Shown here piece after piece: positions 49,401 through 62,075 of a stretch of 64,000 nucleotides of DNA. Below the pieces are notes generated by a model that did not search any database, was not told the origin of the DNA, and saw nothing but the letters and a program-made list of their open reading frames with translations. This DNA is from Syngnathus acus (Eukaryota; Chordata; Actinopteri; Syngnathiformes; Syngnathidae), in the NCBI RefSeq assembly GCF_901709675.1, contig NC_051095.1:20243456-20307455 (forward strand). Reading direction: 5' to 3'. The position numbers and the translations under genes are program-made. How positions within the stretch are numbered: the stretch's first letter is position 1; each line of letters begins with the position of its first letter.

Positions 49401-52400
49401 TTATCATAGCGCAACAATGCTGCATATCAAACAGCCCCCAGCCGAAATCAAAGACGACACAAAACAAATGCTCCTGAGACTGCAGAGGAGGCTTAACATC
49501 ACAGATAAAACGATCATTGATTCTAACTGTACCATATGCTGGTACGTTGATGAAATCTGACTTTGGAACAGGGGTGTCTAACCTTTTTTACTCAAGGTAA
49601 AATAAATTAAGGCTGAAAGAGCCTCAACATTCTTCACTTTTAACACGCTTAAACTAATCAATCAGTGTAAGTGAGGATATTATTCTTTATAGTTTTAAAT
49701 ATCGTTACTGTCTGGCAGAAATCTCACAGGGCAATGCAAATGTCCCCCGGATTGTCGTTTGGACCGCCCTGGATTATAATTTAAGATGATTGATCTAGCT
49801 CCGAACTGAGCGGCTTCATGGTGGCTGCCATGGTATCGTGGTCTGAAACTCAGCAATTGGTACCACTTTTTGCCAATGGCCAAAATTACTTAGGGTGGGG
49901 ATGGGGGGGGGTCTGCGATGAGCATCAACTGCCTACCTGTTTGGACATCTTCCACTACGTGTAGGGTGGACGTGTGTGGCGAGGGATGACAAATCCCTCT
50001 ATTTGAGCCTGTGACAGCGCGAGCGTTTATTTAACGCTAAGAGAATGTTTGGATTGTTCTAGCACAATTAACACTTCATCCCGGCTAAATAATCCTGATC
50101 CACTAATGTGCTTACGCCGTGGCAAGCATCTCTGCTTCGTCTGGCTGTGTGGGTTAGCGTGTCTTTGGTAACGATGTGGATTCACCGGCTAATGCCACTC
50201 GTCGCCTCTAAGTTAATGAAGAAGGGGAGAAGCAGGGTTGAGACAGCGGGTCTGCTCCTCCGACGTCACACGATAACCATGGCTACACCCTCCAGGGAAC
50301 TCATTCTTCCTCTCCACAGCAAAGCCAATTGATGTTTGCTTACCCAGGAGGTTTGCACGTTGTCCGTATAATAGGCTGCAACCACAGAGCATGTTATTCT
50401 CTTTTTTAGTATCCTTTTTATTATTCGCAATAATTGTAGGAACATAATGTAATTGTGCGGTTGCAGAGAGACAATCATTGACATGTAATTCTATTGTGTG
50501 ACCAAAATAGACTCTTTTTACTGCTCATTTTTATCCTTCATTCAAAGGGATCATTAGAATTCAATCAAATAACTCAATGTTGGGAGGGGTGAACTATAAT
50601 TTTCTCCAGCCCAAAGATTTAACAATGTCTGAATTAGTGATTTTTCTGCAAAAGTGCTAAAGGCACTCAGGGACACAAAAGCAGTATCCTTTCTATGTTG
50701 CTCCAAACCAAGGCGGCATCGTTCCATGTTATGTGGTGATGGCTCTCATCTTTAATAATCAGTGTCAACTCATTTCTGTCTTCGTCATTATTGTCAGTGA
50801 ATGCATTGCAAATACAAATTCTGCGGGAATTGTGAAATCCACTTCACCATTACAAGTAGGACCAGTTTACAGCGCTGTTTAGTGAACCACTACTTTTATC
50901 AAAGGTGGATATGTACCTGACCTACATACAATTGGTGAAAATCTGCAAAATAAAAAGACCCACATGTAAAACATTTCTTAAAAAAAAATCTCCAATGTGC
51001 TTTAAACAAAAATGTATTCAAGCACAATATTTATGAGCTACTGTTATATTCAATGTCTAAACATGATTTGTTTTCAAATATGATGCTTAAAGGGTTGTTT
51101 ATATATTTGTTTTCCATTAGCTAGCAGACTACAGACTAAACCTTGTGTTTGTTTGAAATTCACCACATGTACGTATTTCTCCTAGTTTTAGATTTACTTT
51201 GACCATAAACTTCAACTGGAAGTGAAAGGGTTAGGGTTGTCTCTTTGTTTGAAGAATTGCTCACTATTTGCAAAAGTGATGCTTACTGTGGAGTGAGTTG
51301 GGTCAAGCTTACACATTAGTTGGGTTCAAACGTGATAGTAAAGTGGTACACACAGTTGACTTTAGTTCCTACTGAATACTTTTATACAACTGACTAGTGA
51401 ACAGTCTAGGGTGTACAGAAAATGGATGGGAATTTATTTCCTGATTAATATGCCAAAGCGCCAAATCACACTAATAGCCACACCATATCGTCAAAGATTT
51501 GGTTGAAAAGTTTTTCCGTTTCTGGAAGTGGCTAAAACTTGGACATACTGCGAAGTAAAATGCACTCCGATAACAACCTTCCTTCTTCTGCTAGTTGTTT
51601 GTTTCCGCATATCTCCAGTACAATCTACAACGTGTGTCACAGAGATGTCAGATAAGCGCTGCAAGCAGAGTAAAGTGAACATGGCGGACAGATTAAATGC
51701 TCGTTAGGGTCTGTGAGTTTTGATCAATGCGATTGTGACACGGCTGATTCACCATTGACGCGACGTAGATGGCAGGCAAGATGGGTAAACAAACGGCCAT
51801 TAAGATCCAAGAGACGATCAATCAGAGAATATTGAATGTGGATTAAATGTCGATGGCCACTGCAAACAGTGTTTGTATACATTTACCGCGACCTAAACTC
51901 TGAACACAGCGCCTCTGTGTGCTCGCTGCAATCGTTTCTCTCGCAGTCTTGTGTAAGTTAATCTGCGCTGCACTAATGACAGAAAAATGTGTGTTGTCGC
52001 TCCATTTACAAGCGCAGACATTTGTTATGAGGTTGTTTTGGCAGTCGGTTCACACAAATCAGCTTTACGACTATTCATAAGCAGCTCTGGCCCATTGGCA
52101 GCACTGTGATGTGCACTTTGTTCTCGCCTGCCATGAGGGCAGCTGATGAACTCGGCTTTAAACCAAAGAATGGCCAGTTTTCTTCCCTGGAAGTTATATT
52201 TTATATCCCTAAAGGCTGCGGTTCTGATGATGGACTGTTGCAGTAACAATACAGAGGAGCTGTCAATATTCCTCTTTGCACTAGGCCGTGATAAGAAGGA
52301 CAGCGCGGCATTTGATGAGAGGCAACGTATCGCCTCAGGATGTGTTTGGAAACCAGGGCGGCGAATCAAACAGCTCATCTTGACAGTGACAACTATTCCC

Positions 52401-52773
52401 CAACCTACTCAAACTTAATTTGCATTCAACTCTAGCATCCATCTATGCAGGAATAACATCCAGTCATTCTTCAATTTCCGAATATATTAAACTTTAATTT
52501 GAGAATTGGCAACAGGAAGATAAGAGTTCAGATTTGGTGCAAAGACAGAAGAGGGGTTCAAGGTCATCAGAGAAAAGAGCTAAGAGGTTTACTATTGTCA
52601 GACATATGTTATCCAGTTAGTTTTGTGCTTTACCAGCTCAGGAGAAACACGAGTATCTCTCCTGGGAAAAGATTAAAGAAGATACTACAGGGTCTGCTTC
52701 CAATTTCAGGGCAATAAAACAGATGACATATCCTTGTTTATGGAGATGGAATATGCAGTGGATACACACACAC

Positions 52774-52812
<39 letters not shown>

Positions 52813-55587
52813 TATATACGTATATATATGTATATATACGTATATATATGTTTTGCTGGCTGTTATAAGTCACATCACAACTTTTCTTACTGGCTGCACG
52901 AGTAATCTATACTGCCAGTCATATCACCGGCCACAGGATATTTTAGCAGCTTTCATTACACGTTTCTGTGTGTTTTGACGCAGTGGATGGATTGAGATTG
53001 GACAATCGTTGCTTCCAGTGCACAGCAATTACTTGACAGGCTGCTGTGGCAGTGGACATCTAAATTGTCTCATTGCGGCCCTGGCGTGTGACAATATCAG
53101 CATCTGGGACAGGAGATGACTTTTGGCGCTATGATTATGTTGGTCACACAGTCATTTCGCAGATCCACTATACATTAAGGTGTGACTGCAGGTATATGTG
53201 CAAAACCAAATGTTTATGTGATGGTCAATTGTCAAGAAGTAGGAACTAGTCCAAAGTAGCCTATATTCCAAAGTCACAAAAATCTGTGATAACCTTTCCA
53301 ATGTCACCAAAACCATCCCATAAGAAGCCACCATTAGAGAGAGAGCTTTCGTTCAATATTATTATTAGGCCAATTGTTTTTTCATTTGTCTTTGAGGCAC
53401 GAATATGCACCTTTATAATTTCAAGTGGTGAAAGCATGTTGTCCATGTGATTAAAAGTGAGACCTGAACTATTTCAACTAGTTCTGAGTCCAATTGACAG
53501 AGAAAAGTATAAATCCTTCCTGGATGCTTCAGTTTGCCATAAAACCTACCTAAACAACACGCGTATTAACGTTCAGCCTTAAGGATTGGAAAAAAATTAC
53601 CAGAATATTTCAAGAATCTGTGAATCTTTCACTACATTGAGGAATAACAAAAGGATAATGTGCAGATTAAAGCGCCTTGCGGCAAAGATGGGCTTTAAAT
53701 GCGGAAATATGCAACAGATTTTTTCTTTCCCTTGGTCTATGAATTAGCCTAGTGTTCTGCCACAAATATAGCGTGTAATGTGCTTGCTAAGGGGGATTAT
53801 TGTGGAAATGGAACTCGAGATGTCTGGCATTTCAGGGATAACACGTAGAAAACACTCAATGAACTAGCTTACTGACACAGTTAACGAATGCCATTCAAAT
53901 GCTTTCAGTTGTTCTTTTGACATTTCTTACAGTATGGTATAGCTGAAGGTTGTGAATCATAGGAAATGATTCAAAAGGCTTTGAACCACACATAAAATCA
54001 ACCTTGGGGACCTTGGAGAAGATTGTTTAGAGTGCTGTATGCAGCTTCCACTTACATTATAGTAGGAAGCCTGTGTGGGGTTTTTTTCCACCCTCAAATT
54101 CAATCTACAGCTTGGTTCAATACATTGGTTCGATTCCAACACAGCCATATGCACATATTTTGTTTATATTTAGGATGGCATTTTAGTCATACATCTAGTT
54201 TGAAGACCTATGTGGCCCCCTCTATCACTGAGGTTGCCCTCCCATTCCTAGGCTCTTAAGGAGAATTATCACTATGTTGCCAAAGTATCATTGGTAGAAT
54301 ACATACCTAGTATTGAAAGGTTGACACCGAGATTTGGTTAAAAAATAACAACAGTCCCAGCTGCTTAACCTTCAACAATGTCAGTTGTACTAAAATTGTT
54401 TTTAGTAACTTAATGCCAACCTTTTTTAGTGACTTGAGTTGCTGTTTCCCTTCCAACCTCACCTCTGCGGTCCACCCTGTGACTTATCTCAAGCTGTGTC
54501 CTCAAGCAAGCCCTTGTAAAGGTTCCAAAGGTCACTCTTTAGGGAACTCTAAAAATGGTGCCAGTGTCTGTGAGCAAACTGGAATGTCATGACCCCATGT
54601 CAGTAGTTTCAATCAACTTTTGACTGTGCCCAGTGGGAATTAGTGTTCCCCCTCTTTTTGTTCGAAAGAAGTCTTAGGAGCGCAGAGAAGATTGGTGAAC
54701 TCAAATTGAATCAAGGAAAGAGAGAGGACTGAATTGGTTTCCAATAAGACGATCAGAATCATTACAACAATTCATCCTCAGCTCCATGCATCAGGTACTA
54801 TATGTATTCTACGGAGTTATACAAATTTGATATGAAGTCAATGATTACCATAAATATCCCATTACAAATGAGGGTGCTTTGGATCATTCAGTTTATGGCA
54901 GTTTGAGCACTCTGAGACACACCAGGGGTGGACCTAGGCCTTTCGGCCAAAGGCTCTTACACGACCCAGGCCAGACTTTGCCAATGGATGAGAACATCTG
55001 GGATTACTCTCAAACACGCCTGCTTTCACACACACACATGCACGTACGCACTCACACACGCACACACGCACGCGCACACACAGAATCATCTCTAATCTTG
55101 GGACAAACAAAGCGATTTGGTTCTGTCACTGTGAGATGTTTATTATCATCTACAGGCAGAGTGACAGAGACATGAAACACGAGGGATGGGCTCGCTTGAT
55201 TTGGCTATGTAAATCTGCTCTGCATTAGCTACCACCACACACACACACTTGATGGAAAATGATGCTTGGTGGGCTCTCCGTACACACATACATGTCTCAT
55301 GGGGCATTAGCCATTATCCTTTTCTTCCACACATAATAGACCATCATCAAAATGTGATATTCATACGAGCGTATTGGAATTATTGGTTTGTTTATTTATG
55401 TCTGTGTATGGCTCCCACAGGTCCAATGGCCTCCACGGAACATGGCAAAGAGCTGGAGGAAGCAGCTCCAGTGAGAAAGCTGGTGCAGCAAAGCCCTTTG
55501 AGGAGCGGTCAGAGCCACAGACCAGCCGGATGGAAGCGGAGACGCCCACGGCCCCGCCTTTCCCACAAGGGGCCAATGCCGTTCTAG
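40373..55587 (+). CDS. apln: Apelin prepropeptide (two coding exons, join 40373-40439 and 55421-55587)
   Basis: Apelin is a secreted peptide hormone. It is the ligand of the apelin receptor (APJ, a class A GPCR) and acts in angiogenesis, cardiovascular development and fluid balance. Joining the two exons gives a 77-residue precursor, the same length as the mammalian one. Residues 1-22 form a hydrophobic signal peptide beginning MNVKILTLV and ending CSASA. Residues 23-60 are a poorly conserved, mostly acidic-to-neutral pro-region. Residues 61-64 are the basic run KRRR, a proprotein-convertase-type site. The C-terminus RPRLSHKGPMPF (66-77) is the invariant receptor-binding core. The junction is phase 1 (G|GT, glycine 23) with a consensus donor GTGAGT and acceptor CCCACAG. 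Residue 65, the first position of apelin-13, is Pro rather than the mammalian Gln, so N-terminal pyroglutamate could not form. The ATG chosen is the one that opens the signal peptide. The family call is very secure; transcript ends are inferred. Confidence 0.97.
43399..43484. repeat. CA dinucleotide microsatellite (43 units), apln intron 1
   Basis: A perfect CA array of 86 bp. Open frames across it (Val-Cys repeats) are artefacts. Confidence 0.97.
44018..44330 (+). repeat. Dispersed repeat family A, copy 2 (apln intron 1)
   Basis: It shares GCCTTGAGATACGAGT, AAACTGCCACTCCTCGTTCA, AAACAACCACATAG, ACAAACAACGCAAAACGAC, GACATGCTAACA and a CAAATGGTGGACCAACACAT end with the other copies. Confidence 0.68.
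45540..45880 (+). repeat. Dispersed repeat family A, copy 3 (apln intron 1)
   Basis: It shares GTACGGTGGTAGTGAACTCA, TTCCTTGTTTACTGGCAGAC, TATTTAAAACAACCACACAG, GCTCAATGCTAACAAACAAT and GTGGAGAAATACATGTAGAC with the other copies. It is in the same orientation. Confidence 0.66.
48080..48400 (+). repeat. Dispersed repeat family A, copy 4 (apln intron 1)
   Basis: It shares TATGGTGGCAGTGAACTCAA, GGCACTCCCAGTTGAGGTTT, GTATTTAAAACAACACAG, GCTAACAAACAACGGAAAAC and AAATGGTGGGGCAACACATT with the other copies. It is in the same orientation. Confidence 0.66.
51690..52010. promoter_or_regulatory. Candidate regulatory segment in apln intron 1
   Basis: A repeat-free segment with a forkhead-type GTAAACAAAC (51785-51794), a second TGTTTGTATACA and CpG-containing words (TTGACGCGACGTAG). 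Intron 1 is a known regulatory location for mammalian apelin. Low confidence. Confidence 0.25.
52764..52851. repeat. CA array followed by two 20-bp AT/CGTA tandem units
   Basis: A CA run (52764-52811, one G interruption) passes into two identical 20-bp units made of TATATACG and TATATATATG words. The alternating purine-pyrimidine sequence spans nearly 90 bp. Confidence 0.9.
55026..55082. repeat. CA/CG-interrupted microsatellite near the 3' end of apln intron 1
   Basis: CA units are interrupted by CG and TG (CACGTACGCA, CACGCGCACA), about 340 bp before apln exon 2. Confidence 0.85.
55421..55587 (+). CDS. apln: apln coding exon 2 (pro-region and mature apelin)
   Basis: The acceptor AG is at 55419-55420, after a modest pyrimidine stretch. 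The exon encodes residues 23-77 and ends in TAG at 55585-55587. The last 12 codons give the universally conserved C-terminus of apelin, ending in GPMPF. The exon continues six bases past the stop codon to a GTGAGG donor at 55594. Confidence 0.97.
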
Positions 55588-58201
55588 AGCAAGGTGAGGT
55601 TCAAGGCTCATAACATTTCTTAGACAGCATTCAGTCACTTTGAGTGTTTCTGCTGATGAAAGAGTCGAAATACTGAAACTCTTACAATAGTACCAGGATG
55701 TCTGTATTCAACACAAGAATGCCATTGTTGACTTTGTTGACAGATTAATGAATTTACATGCCTTCATTGTACAACAAAGGTGGGTCCTGCAGCAATGTCA
55801 TTCATTTAATCATACGGGAGATTGATATTGTTAGAAACCTAACCTTTGGGTTCATTCCACTAGAATAAATATGTTCTGTTCATTTGGTTAAGTCAATTAA
55901 AACCCTGAAACAAAGATAACACTTTCAAGAGTTTGGTTTCTCGTCTTAACCTCCAGCGCTTAAGAGAATGTTTAACTTTGCTGTCAAGTCAAACAACCCG
56001 TCGTGCGAATAATCTTTTATCAAAAATCTGAGACAATATTTTACTTCTCACCTATTCACAGTTTGATTTTCTGAGCTGAACCAAAGCAAGCTCCCTTTAT
56101 TTCAAAAGAAAACAGATGAGGCGTCACTGAGAAACTAAAACATGCTAAGGCAACATGATCAAATGTACAGTGTATACATATGCTTGGCCTATGCACTCGC
56201 CAATGTTTGCACATTGCACAAAGCAAAAGCAACATATACGTATGTATGCATACAGAAACACAAGATCCATTAGGGAATCTTTTCCCAAATGTGCTAAGAG
56301 ACAGGGGAACTCTCTCAGACACCATTTCCTCCTCAGGGGGTGCCATGCAGACAACACTGACCTGCAAAGGGCCGTCATAAATTCAAGCCGAAGTGAGATG
56401 AGGCTGCAACCCGCGGACATCAAGGCATGGTTGAAAGAAAAAAAGTCCTACAATGTGGACAGCGAGACAAACATTTTACGATCCACAGAGAATTATGATC
56501 TTTTTTGTGTTTCTCTTTTTATTTTTTGTAAAACTTTCTTAATGTTGTTCGTTCCATTCAGGACGCTCAAGGGCGCAGAACAATAGTAAACAATCATTCA
56601 GAAGTAACACGCATTTGACAGAACATTGGTCACCCGGTCTTCTTGGTCAAACAATAATGAAAGAGGGAACCCTCAACAACTTGTGAGTGTTCAGTGTGTC
56701 CAACACAATAAGGAAGTGGCTCTAAAAACTGAATGGTTCATAAATTACGACGCTGTCTCTGCAAACATCATTTAACACCCCTCTCCGGTTCAAAGTCTGT
56801 TCATTTAAAGACTTATAGGAAAAGTAAGTTGGCTATGCAGTTAAGAGGCTTAGCAGTCAGCACTCTATATGAGGCTACGGGAAGTGAAGTTTTACTACGC
56901 GCAGCTCAAGCTGGCATCCGTTGCACAGGTAGACTCGTAGCATCAGTAAATTAATTGTAAAAAGGAGTGCAAAAGAGACAAGCTCATCTACTCTGGATGT
57001 CAAGTCATCACTGAGTATCTCTCAATTTAAGGAAAATAAGCAAATAGATTTGCTACATTCCAGAATTAACCCAGGGTATGTTTGGTTGAAATCTTCTATG
57101 GCAAGACTGTGGCTCATTGGAACGGTGGTCTGACTCCACCAACAAATCGGACTGATAAGAATAATATAACTAGATGATGAGCTACGACACTACACAACTC
57201 GTTCAGGACTACTGCACAATCCAAAATGCATCTAAACTACAGCCGAATAAAGAAATGATGCCTCTAAGTTGAGGTGATTACGGTAGATGGTGGTACCAAT
57301 CTACCAGCTGTGTCATTTAATAGCATCTCACCATCCTAATGTCCGAGGAATATTGGACAGATCATCTTTTATTCTTCAAAACACCACAGGCGATGTGAAA
57401 GTTTCCTCTTGACACATTCCAGATGTGAGATGAAAGACTCTTGATCGCAAGCTCTAACATTCAAACATTCCGCCAGGCCAATATTATAAAAGCCAAGCCA
57501 CTAAACGACAGAGAGACGACAGGATATTACACATTTTGAAGCCACGGGCGATTTTTGAAGGCCGATGTGAGAAAGCTTAGAGCTGGAGTCCTACAATGAT
57601 TTTTCCATTTAAAAAGAATGACTCCTCCTTTGGGATGAGGGGTATGACCTCAAACAGTTGTAGTGAGATCATTCTGAGGACCCAGCAAACAAAACAGATA
57701 GTGTATACAACTCAGTGCAGATCAGATACACGCATGTCAATTCACTGGGCATGACATGACTGCAGAACTATGCCAACTTGAAACAAGAATGGGCCCTTAT
57801 CAGTTAAGGCAACTTGTTTTCTTGCAGCAGAGCTCAAACCCAAGGGGAATCTCTGGAAATGATCACAGACTGGATCGAAGATAAAACGCCAAATAAAGAT
57901 AGCAGATATCCCTTTGGACAAGTGCTGATCCTGTGCCCCGAGTGTAGAATAAGGATGAGTTTGTGTTGTACATGAGACATATACTGTAGAACTCTTTCAA
58001 TCAAAGACCCATGAAATCTGGTTGAGACATGTCTGGATAAAGCTCTCCTTCACTCTTTCTTCAAATGCAAGATAACATGCGGTGCCACACACAGTAGGTT
58101 CTGTTCGATGTGGCCCACACTTATCAAACAGGAAATTTAAAAGTCTGCATGACTCATTCTGACACACATTCTGATGACACTTCTGTGTTTCTCTTTTTCA
58201 G
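55588..58201 (+). other. apln: Short 3' UTR piece of exon 2 (55588-55593) and inferred 3' UTR intron (55594-58201)
   Basis: Six bases after the apln stop codon comes AAG|GTGAGG, a good donor. The best downstream acceptor I see is a TTTCTCTTTTTCAG tract ending at 58201. Mammalian APLN also has a coding region in exons 1-2 and an intron within the 3' UTR, so the architecture fits. The donor is strong; the acceptor assignment is inferred. Confidence 0.65.
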
Positions 58202-61200
58202 GCACTGCTTTAAGCGCCATCCCCCAGGTTCTGATTTCTATGCTCTTCCTTTGCCATGGGGGGCCTTGCTGCTAAGGGCCTATGCTTGCCCAGCCTGAAG
58301 AGTGATGTCCATAGCACCTGCTGGTTCTTCAAGCAACTCTGTCCACAAGAAAAAAAAAAAAAATCAGGACAAGCCGCTCAACCCTTAGCTCTAAGGAGGA
58401 ACGAGGGAGGGCAGTGATGGGGGGGTGGGGAGTTACTGAGCCCCTAGCCATCTGATTCTAATCCTCTGTCACCCTAAATGACTTGATCTATCGCTGTCTT
58501 CTCCCAAATTTTGTTTTTCTTTACCTATCATTTGCTTTTTAGACACCATTCATAGCAGTCTCCTTGAGAGTCGTACACACTTAGCATGACATGGTTCAGA
58601 CTCTCTCTCTAAGAGCATCTGTCACTTCTCCCGTGTAATTTTCCTGTCAATGGAATCTAAGGTTGGCCCCCGATTGTGTCACTGTGTAGCAGCTTAATGG
58701 CTTTTGCAAAGGAAGAAGGAGCTAATCATACAACAGTTAATTGGTCAAATCTTATTATTATTAATATATTATTTGCTAGTCTGTATTTCTACTGCTCAAA
58801 GGAGTCAACAGTTGAATGAGCAATTAGAAAGGCAGGAGTGTTGCATTTGACTGTGCTTTGCATTTTCTAATGCCATCCACATTTCATTTTTGACAGAAAC
58901 AATTGCACACATGTCCAAATAATCGACTTAAGTGGCAGAACTACTATATTTGGGAGATTCTGTAATCTGAAGCTAGTTTGGTGTTTGGAACTGCACTCGA
59001 GGTCTCTGTAGCAGCATGTGTCAACTCAAATGAGTCTTAAACTCCAAATTTCATTTTCAGTCGTTACTCCAAAACCCTACCACCTTTCTGCCACACGACT
59101 GTTAACTGGCATCGGCAGTCTGTGCCACTTACAGGCTTGCCTTGCCTTTTAATGAAGTGCCAAATAATGAAACCACTCCAAATGCTGCCAGGGTGTGAAG
59201 AAATTGCCTCTGTTAAAGTCTTGAAATACTGACACGCATTTGAAGCGAGGGGTGAATCAACATTGGATCATACCATTTCAATTACTAAACCTCAAATGGC
59301 ACTTCATCCTTGGCTAAATACTCCCAGTTTGGGATTATCTGAATTATACACCTTCAAGGGTCGGCATCTTCTTGATGCCTGGATTTATTCCCCTGCATTA
59401 CTTAGAAGAAAGTGTCGCAAATGAGAAACCTCGCAGGAGGCACACCCACTTTTACCTGGTTATTCCTTGGCTCATGCCCCAAATCAAGATCACGAATGGT
59501 CCTGCTGTCTAATCCTATAGTGACTTTAAACCTTTGACCAAACGATATGCCTTTGCATCATACTGGAATACATCACTGTTTATCTATGATCTCTGTGTTT
59601 AAGTCTTTATTTTTCCTCAGGGTGCTCGCGTAGAGGCTTGTACTAGATCAGTCTATCATATAAAACAATCATAGAGTTTGCAACATTTAAAGCTTATATC
59701 AGCATATTTTCGTAAACATCATTACTCTCATTGCGTGTAGTACAATATAACCATGTAACCATGTCGTGACCCTTTCCGGTGGTGATCTTTTGCCTACATT
59801 GAGTTGGGTACAGTTGCCTTGCCAGTCCGCCAGCTCTTCCACAGCACAGGTGGTTGAGGCTTTGATCCATACCCTCATTAAAACGCTGAGTTAATCTTTC
59901 TCAGATGGATCTCCCCGAGGCTGACCGGGGCCACGTAGACTGAGCTCGTTGGTTAAATTGGCTTCGACTGGAACCTCAGCCTCGACCCCCATTCCCTCAA
60001 TGCCCTCCGTCACTTCATAGCCAGCCTGGTTCAGTGTGTAACCATGTCACTAAGACCTTTCACCGCCATTTGTTAGGCTTGAGGACCAAAGCACAAACTG
60101 TGACTTAACTTAAACCCCAAGTCTCTTTGTTGCTGCATCTCATGCAAATATTTAATCAAACAAATGGGCGTGTAAGGCTTCCGAGCCTTTATGAAGAGCG
60201 CATTAAAAATCCCAGTGGTAGTCAACACTGCCAAGATTATACCTTGATTAAAAATTTATTAAATCCTCGAGCACTGTGAAGCGTAATAATTCCAGTTCTG
60301 TTTTTTTCTTTTTCTTTCATATCCTGCCAGACAGAAATGTAGATTTTATTAACGCTACTCGGGTGTGAGGTTGTCTATGATGGGGCAAGATAGTCGGGGG
60401 ACAGAAGTTTTGACGTCGCAAGTCGACTGGGTCACGACGAGGGGTTCATATTGATATCCACCACCCCACGCCCCATCTCAGAAGTTATTATGACTGGAGC
60501 CGAACGTCTGTATCCGCATTCTTCTTCATGAATGTATCCTCACCATCTGCACCAGCCGCGCTGCCCTTCAAGAGACCAGAGCAAACCAACGTCAACCCCA
60601 CACGGAATCTTGCTGAATAAAAAATTCAAAGACAAATATCCCGCAGGTCCCAAGTATCTGGTTTGAAGTAATCTCAACAAATAAGCGTGGCTTTGCTCCA
60701 AGGCCTCTCTGCATGGGTTCGCCAGGCTGCACTTTTGCAATTACATTATGCTGCTGGAAAAATATGCCCTGAAAACAAGAGTCTCTTGGTTTGAAAAGGT
60801 TTTCCAGTGTGTTGTGACAATTCTATCTTGTCCGTTTAGTTTTTTTTTTTTTTTTTTGTCTAGCTGGTTGTCCAAAGCTTACCTTTTTGACTACAGTCTG
60901 AAACGTTGTATCTTTTGTGGATGTAACAAAATAGAAAAGTAGTCTGCAGCACAATATGTCGTGGACACGTGAAAGCTTTCAGGCATCCCTTTTTTTTTTT
61001 TGTGTAGATCGTAACCCAGAGCACATCAGGTTAATGGGCCTTGTGGTGTGGAAGGACAAGCATGTTCAGGCTCAGGCTGAAACGGTAAACCAATACATTA
61101 TGCTCGAAGAGTTTAACCATTTGCCCAAATGGTCTTTTGCAGCAAGAGAAACCATTTTTTGCCTCTCAATGTTTCCTCTCCGGTTCTTCTTCTCTCTGAC

Positions 61201-62075
61201 CATCACAAGGCCTGAGTAATGTTTCTATGCACTTGTTAGCATGTTTTCCTTCAAGAAAATGTTTGTTCTGACACCTTGCCCCCACGTTTGTTTTTTTGGT
61301 CCATATCCATTTGACTGGGTGTAAAAATTTACAGTAGGTGTGTTACGGGTGAAGACACACATGTCGCAAAATAAGATCTGCTTAAATCCCAGTATCATTT
61401 TATACTTTGACTTACAAAATGATGCAAAATTAGAGACAGAAGATTGGTACGGGCGAGTCCAACATTTTTCCAAAATGCATCATGTCAGCCTTCTGTGTAT
61501 TCCAATCATCTGGGCCACCCAAAGGATGACTCGTTTTTTTTTTTTTCCTCCTGTGGGAAACGACTATGATCTGATATTATCTCGGCGCTTGGCAAATTAG
61601 ACTGCCTACACCTAGAATAGCACACAGGCCCCCCTCCTGCCCTGATTTTGCAAACATTCTCCATCCACGTGAAAAGCATCATGCCCACCACGCGGGGAGA
61701 CTTGCGAGCTGGCATAACAGTGTTATGAGGTCCCAAGCGGAAAGAAAATGTATTATTCCTACATTCAGTTTTAAGGTGTGTGCTCAATATTACTCACCAG
61801 GCCAAATGTACAGTCCCCTGTCTCTGTTTTGATGTTGAACTGGGCAAAAATAAATGACATAAATAAAATAAAACAAGTGTATCAGAAATGGTTGAAATAC
61901 TGTGTACATATTTGAACTTTTGGTTTCTAATTTATAAAATATAAGCTTTAGCTCTTGGAGTACTTATTTTCCCTTTCACGTGTAGCTTTGTGTTTTTATT
62001 TTCTATTTCTGTAAAGTGTGTAAATATATCTTTATGATAATAAGTAATATTAAAAATCTTATTTTAAGAAAACAC
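58202..62075 (+). other. apln: Inferred apln exon 3, long 3' untranslated region
   Basis: The exon begins after the CTTTTTCAG acceptor and has no sustained reading frame. It contains poly-A (58,349), poly-T (60,839) and T-runs near 60,990 and 61,537. Canonical AATAAA signals lie at 61849-61854, 61862-61867 and 61867-61872, and a variant ATTAAA at 62049-62054. Two UGUANAUA Pumilio-type motifs lie at 61903-61910 and 62019-62026. A 3.9-kb UTR is an inference; the true end could be at any of the signals. Confidence 0.55.
61849..61872 (+). terminator. Cluster of AATAAA polyadenylation signals
   Basis: Three AATAAA hexamers fall within 24 bp (61849, 61862, 61867). They are plausible proximal poly(A) signals for apln. 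A distal variant ATTAAA sits at 62049, followed by a GT-rich stretch (GGTTTGGAGTC) near 62076. Confidence 0.5.

Larger units (their letters stand above)
40440..55420 (+). other. apln: apln intron 1 (14,981 bp)
   Basis: The intron is bounded by GT at 40440 and AG at 55420. It contains no convincing exon. Visible contents are a poly-A run at 43060-43080, an 86-bp CA array, a second CA/AT array near 52,764, three copies of a dispersed repeat (44.0, 45.5 and 48.1 kb), a TTGA run near 45,473 and single-copy-looking sequence, for example 49.0-49.5 and 51.7-52.4 kb. RCGTG hypoxia-response-type cores occur early in the intron. Confidence 0.9.

Noticed and set aside
56155-56586. 143-residue plus-strand frame after apln exon 2
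   Set aside because: It lies within the inferred 3' UTR intron, shows no domain, and competes with frames on the other strand.
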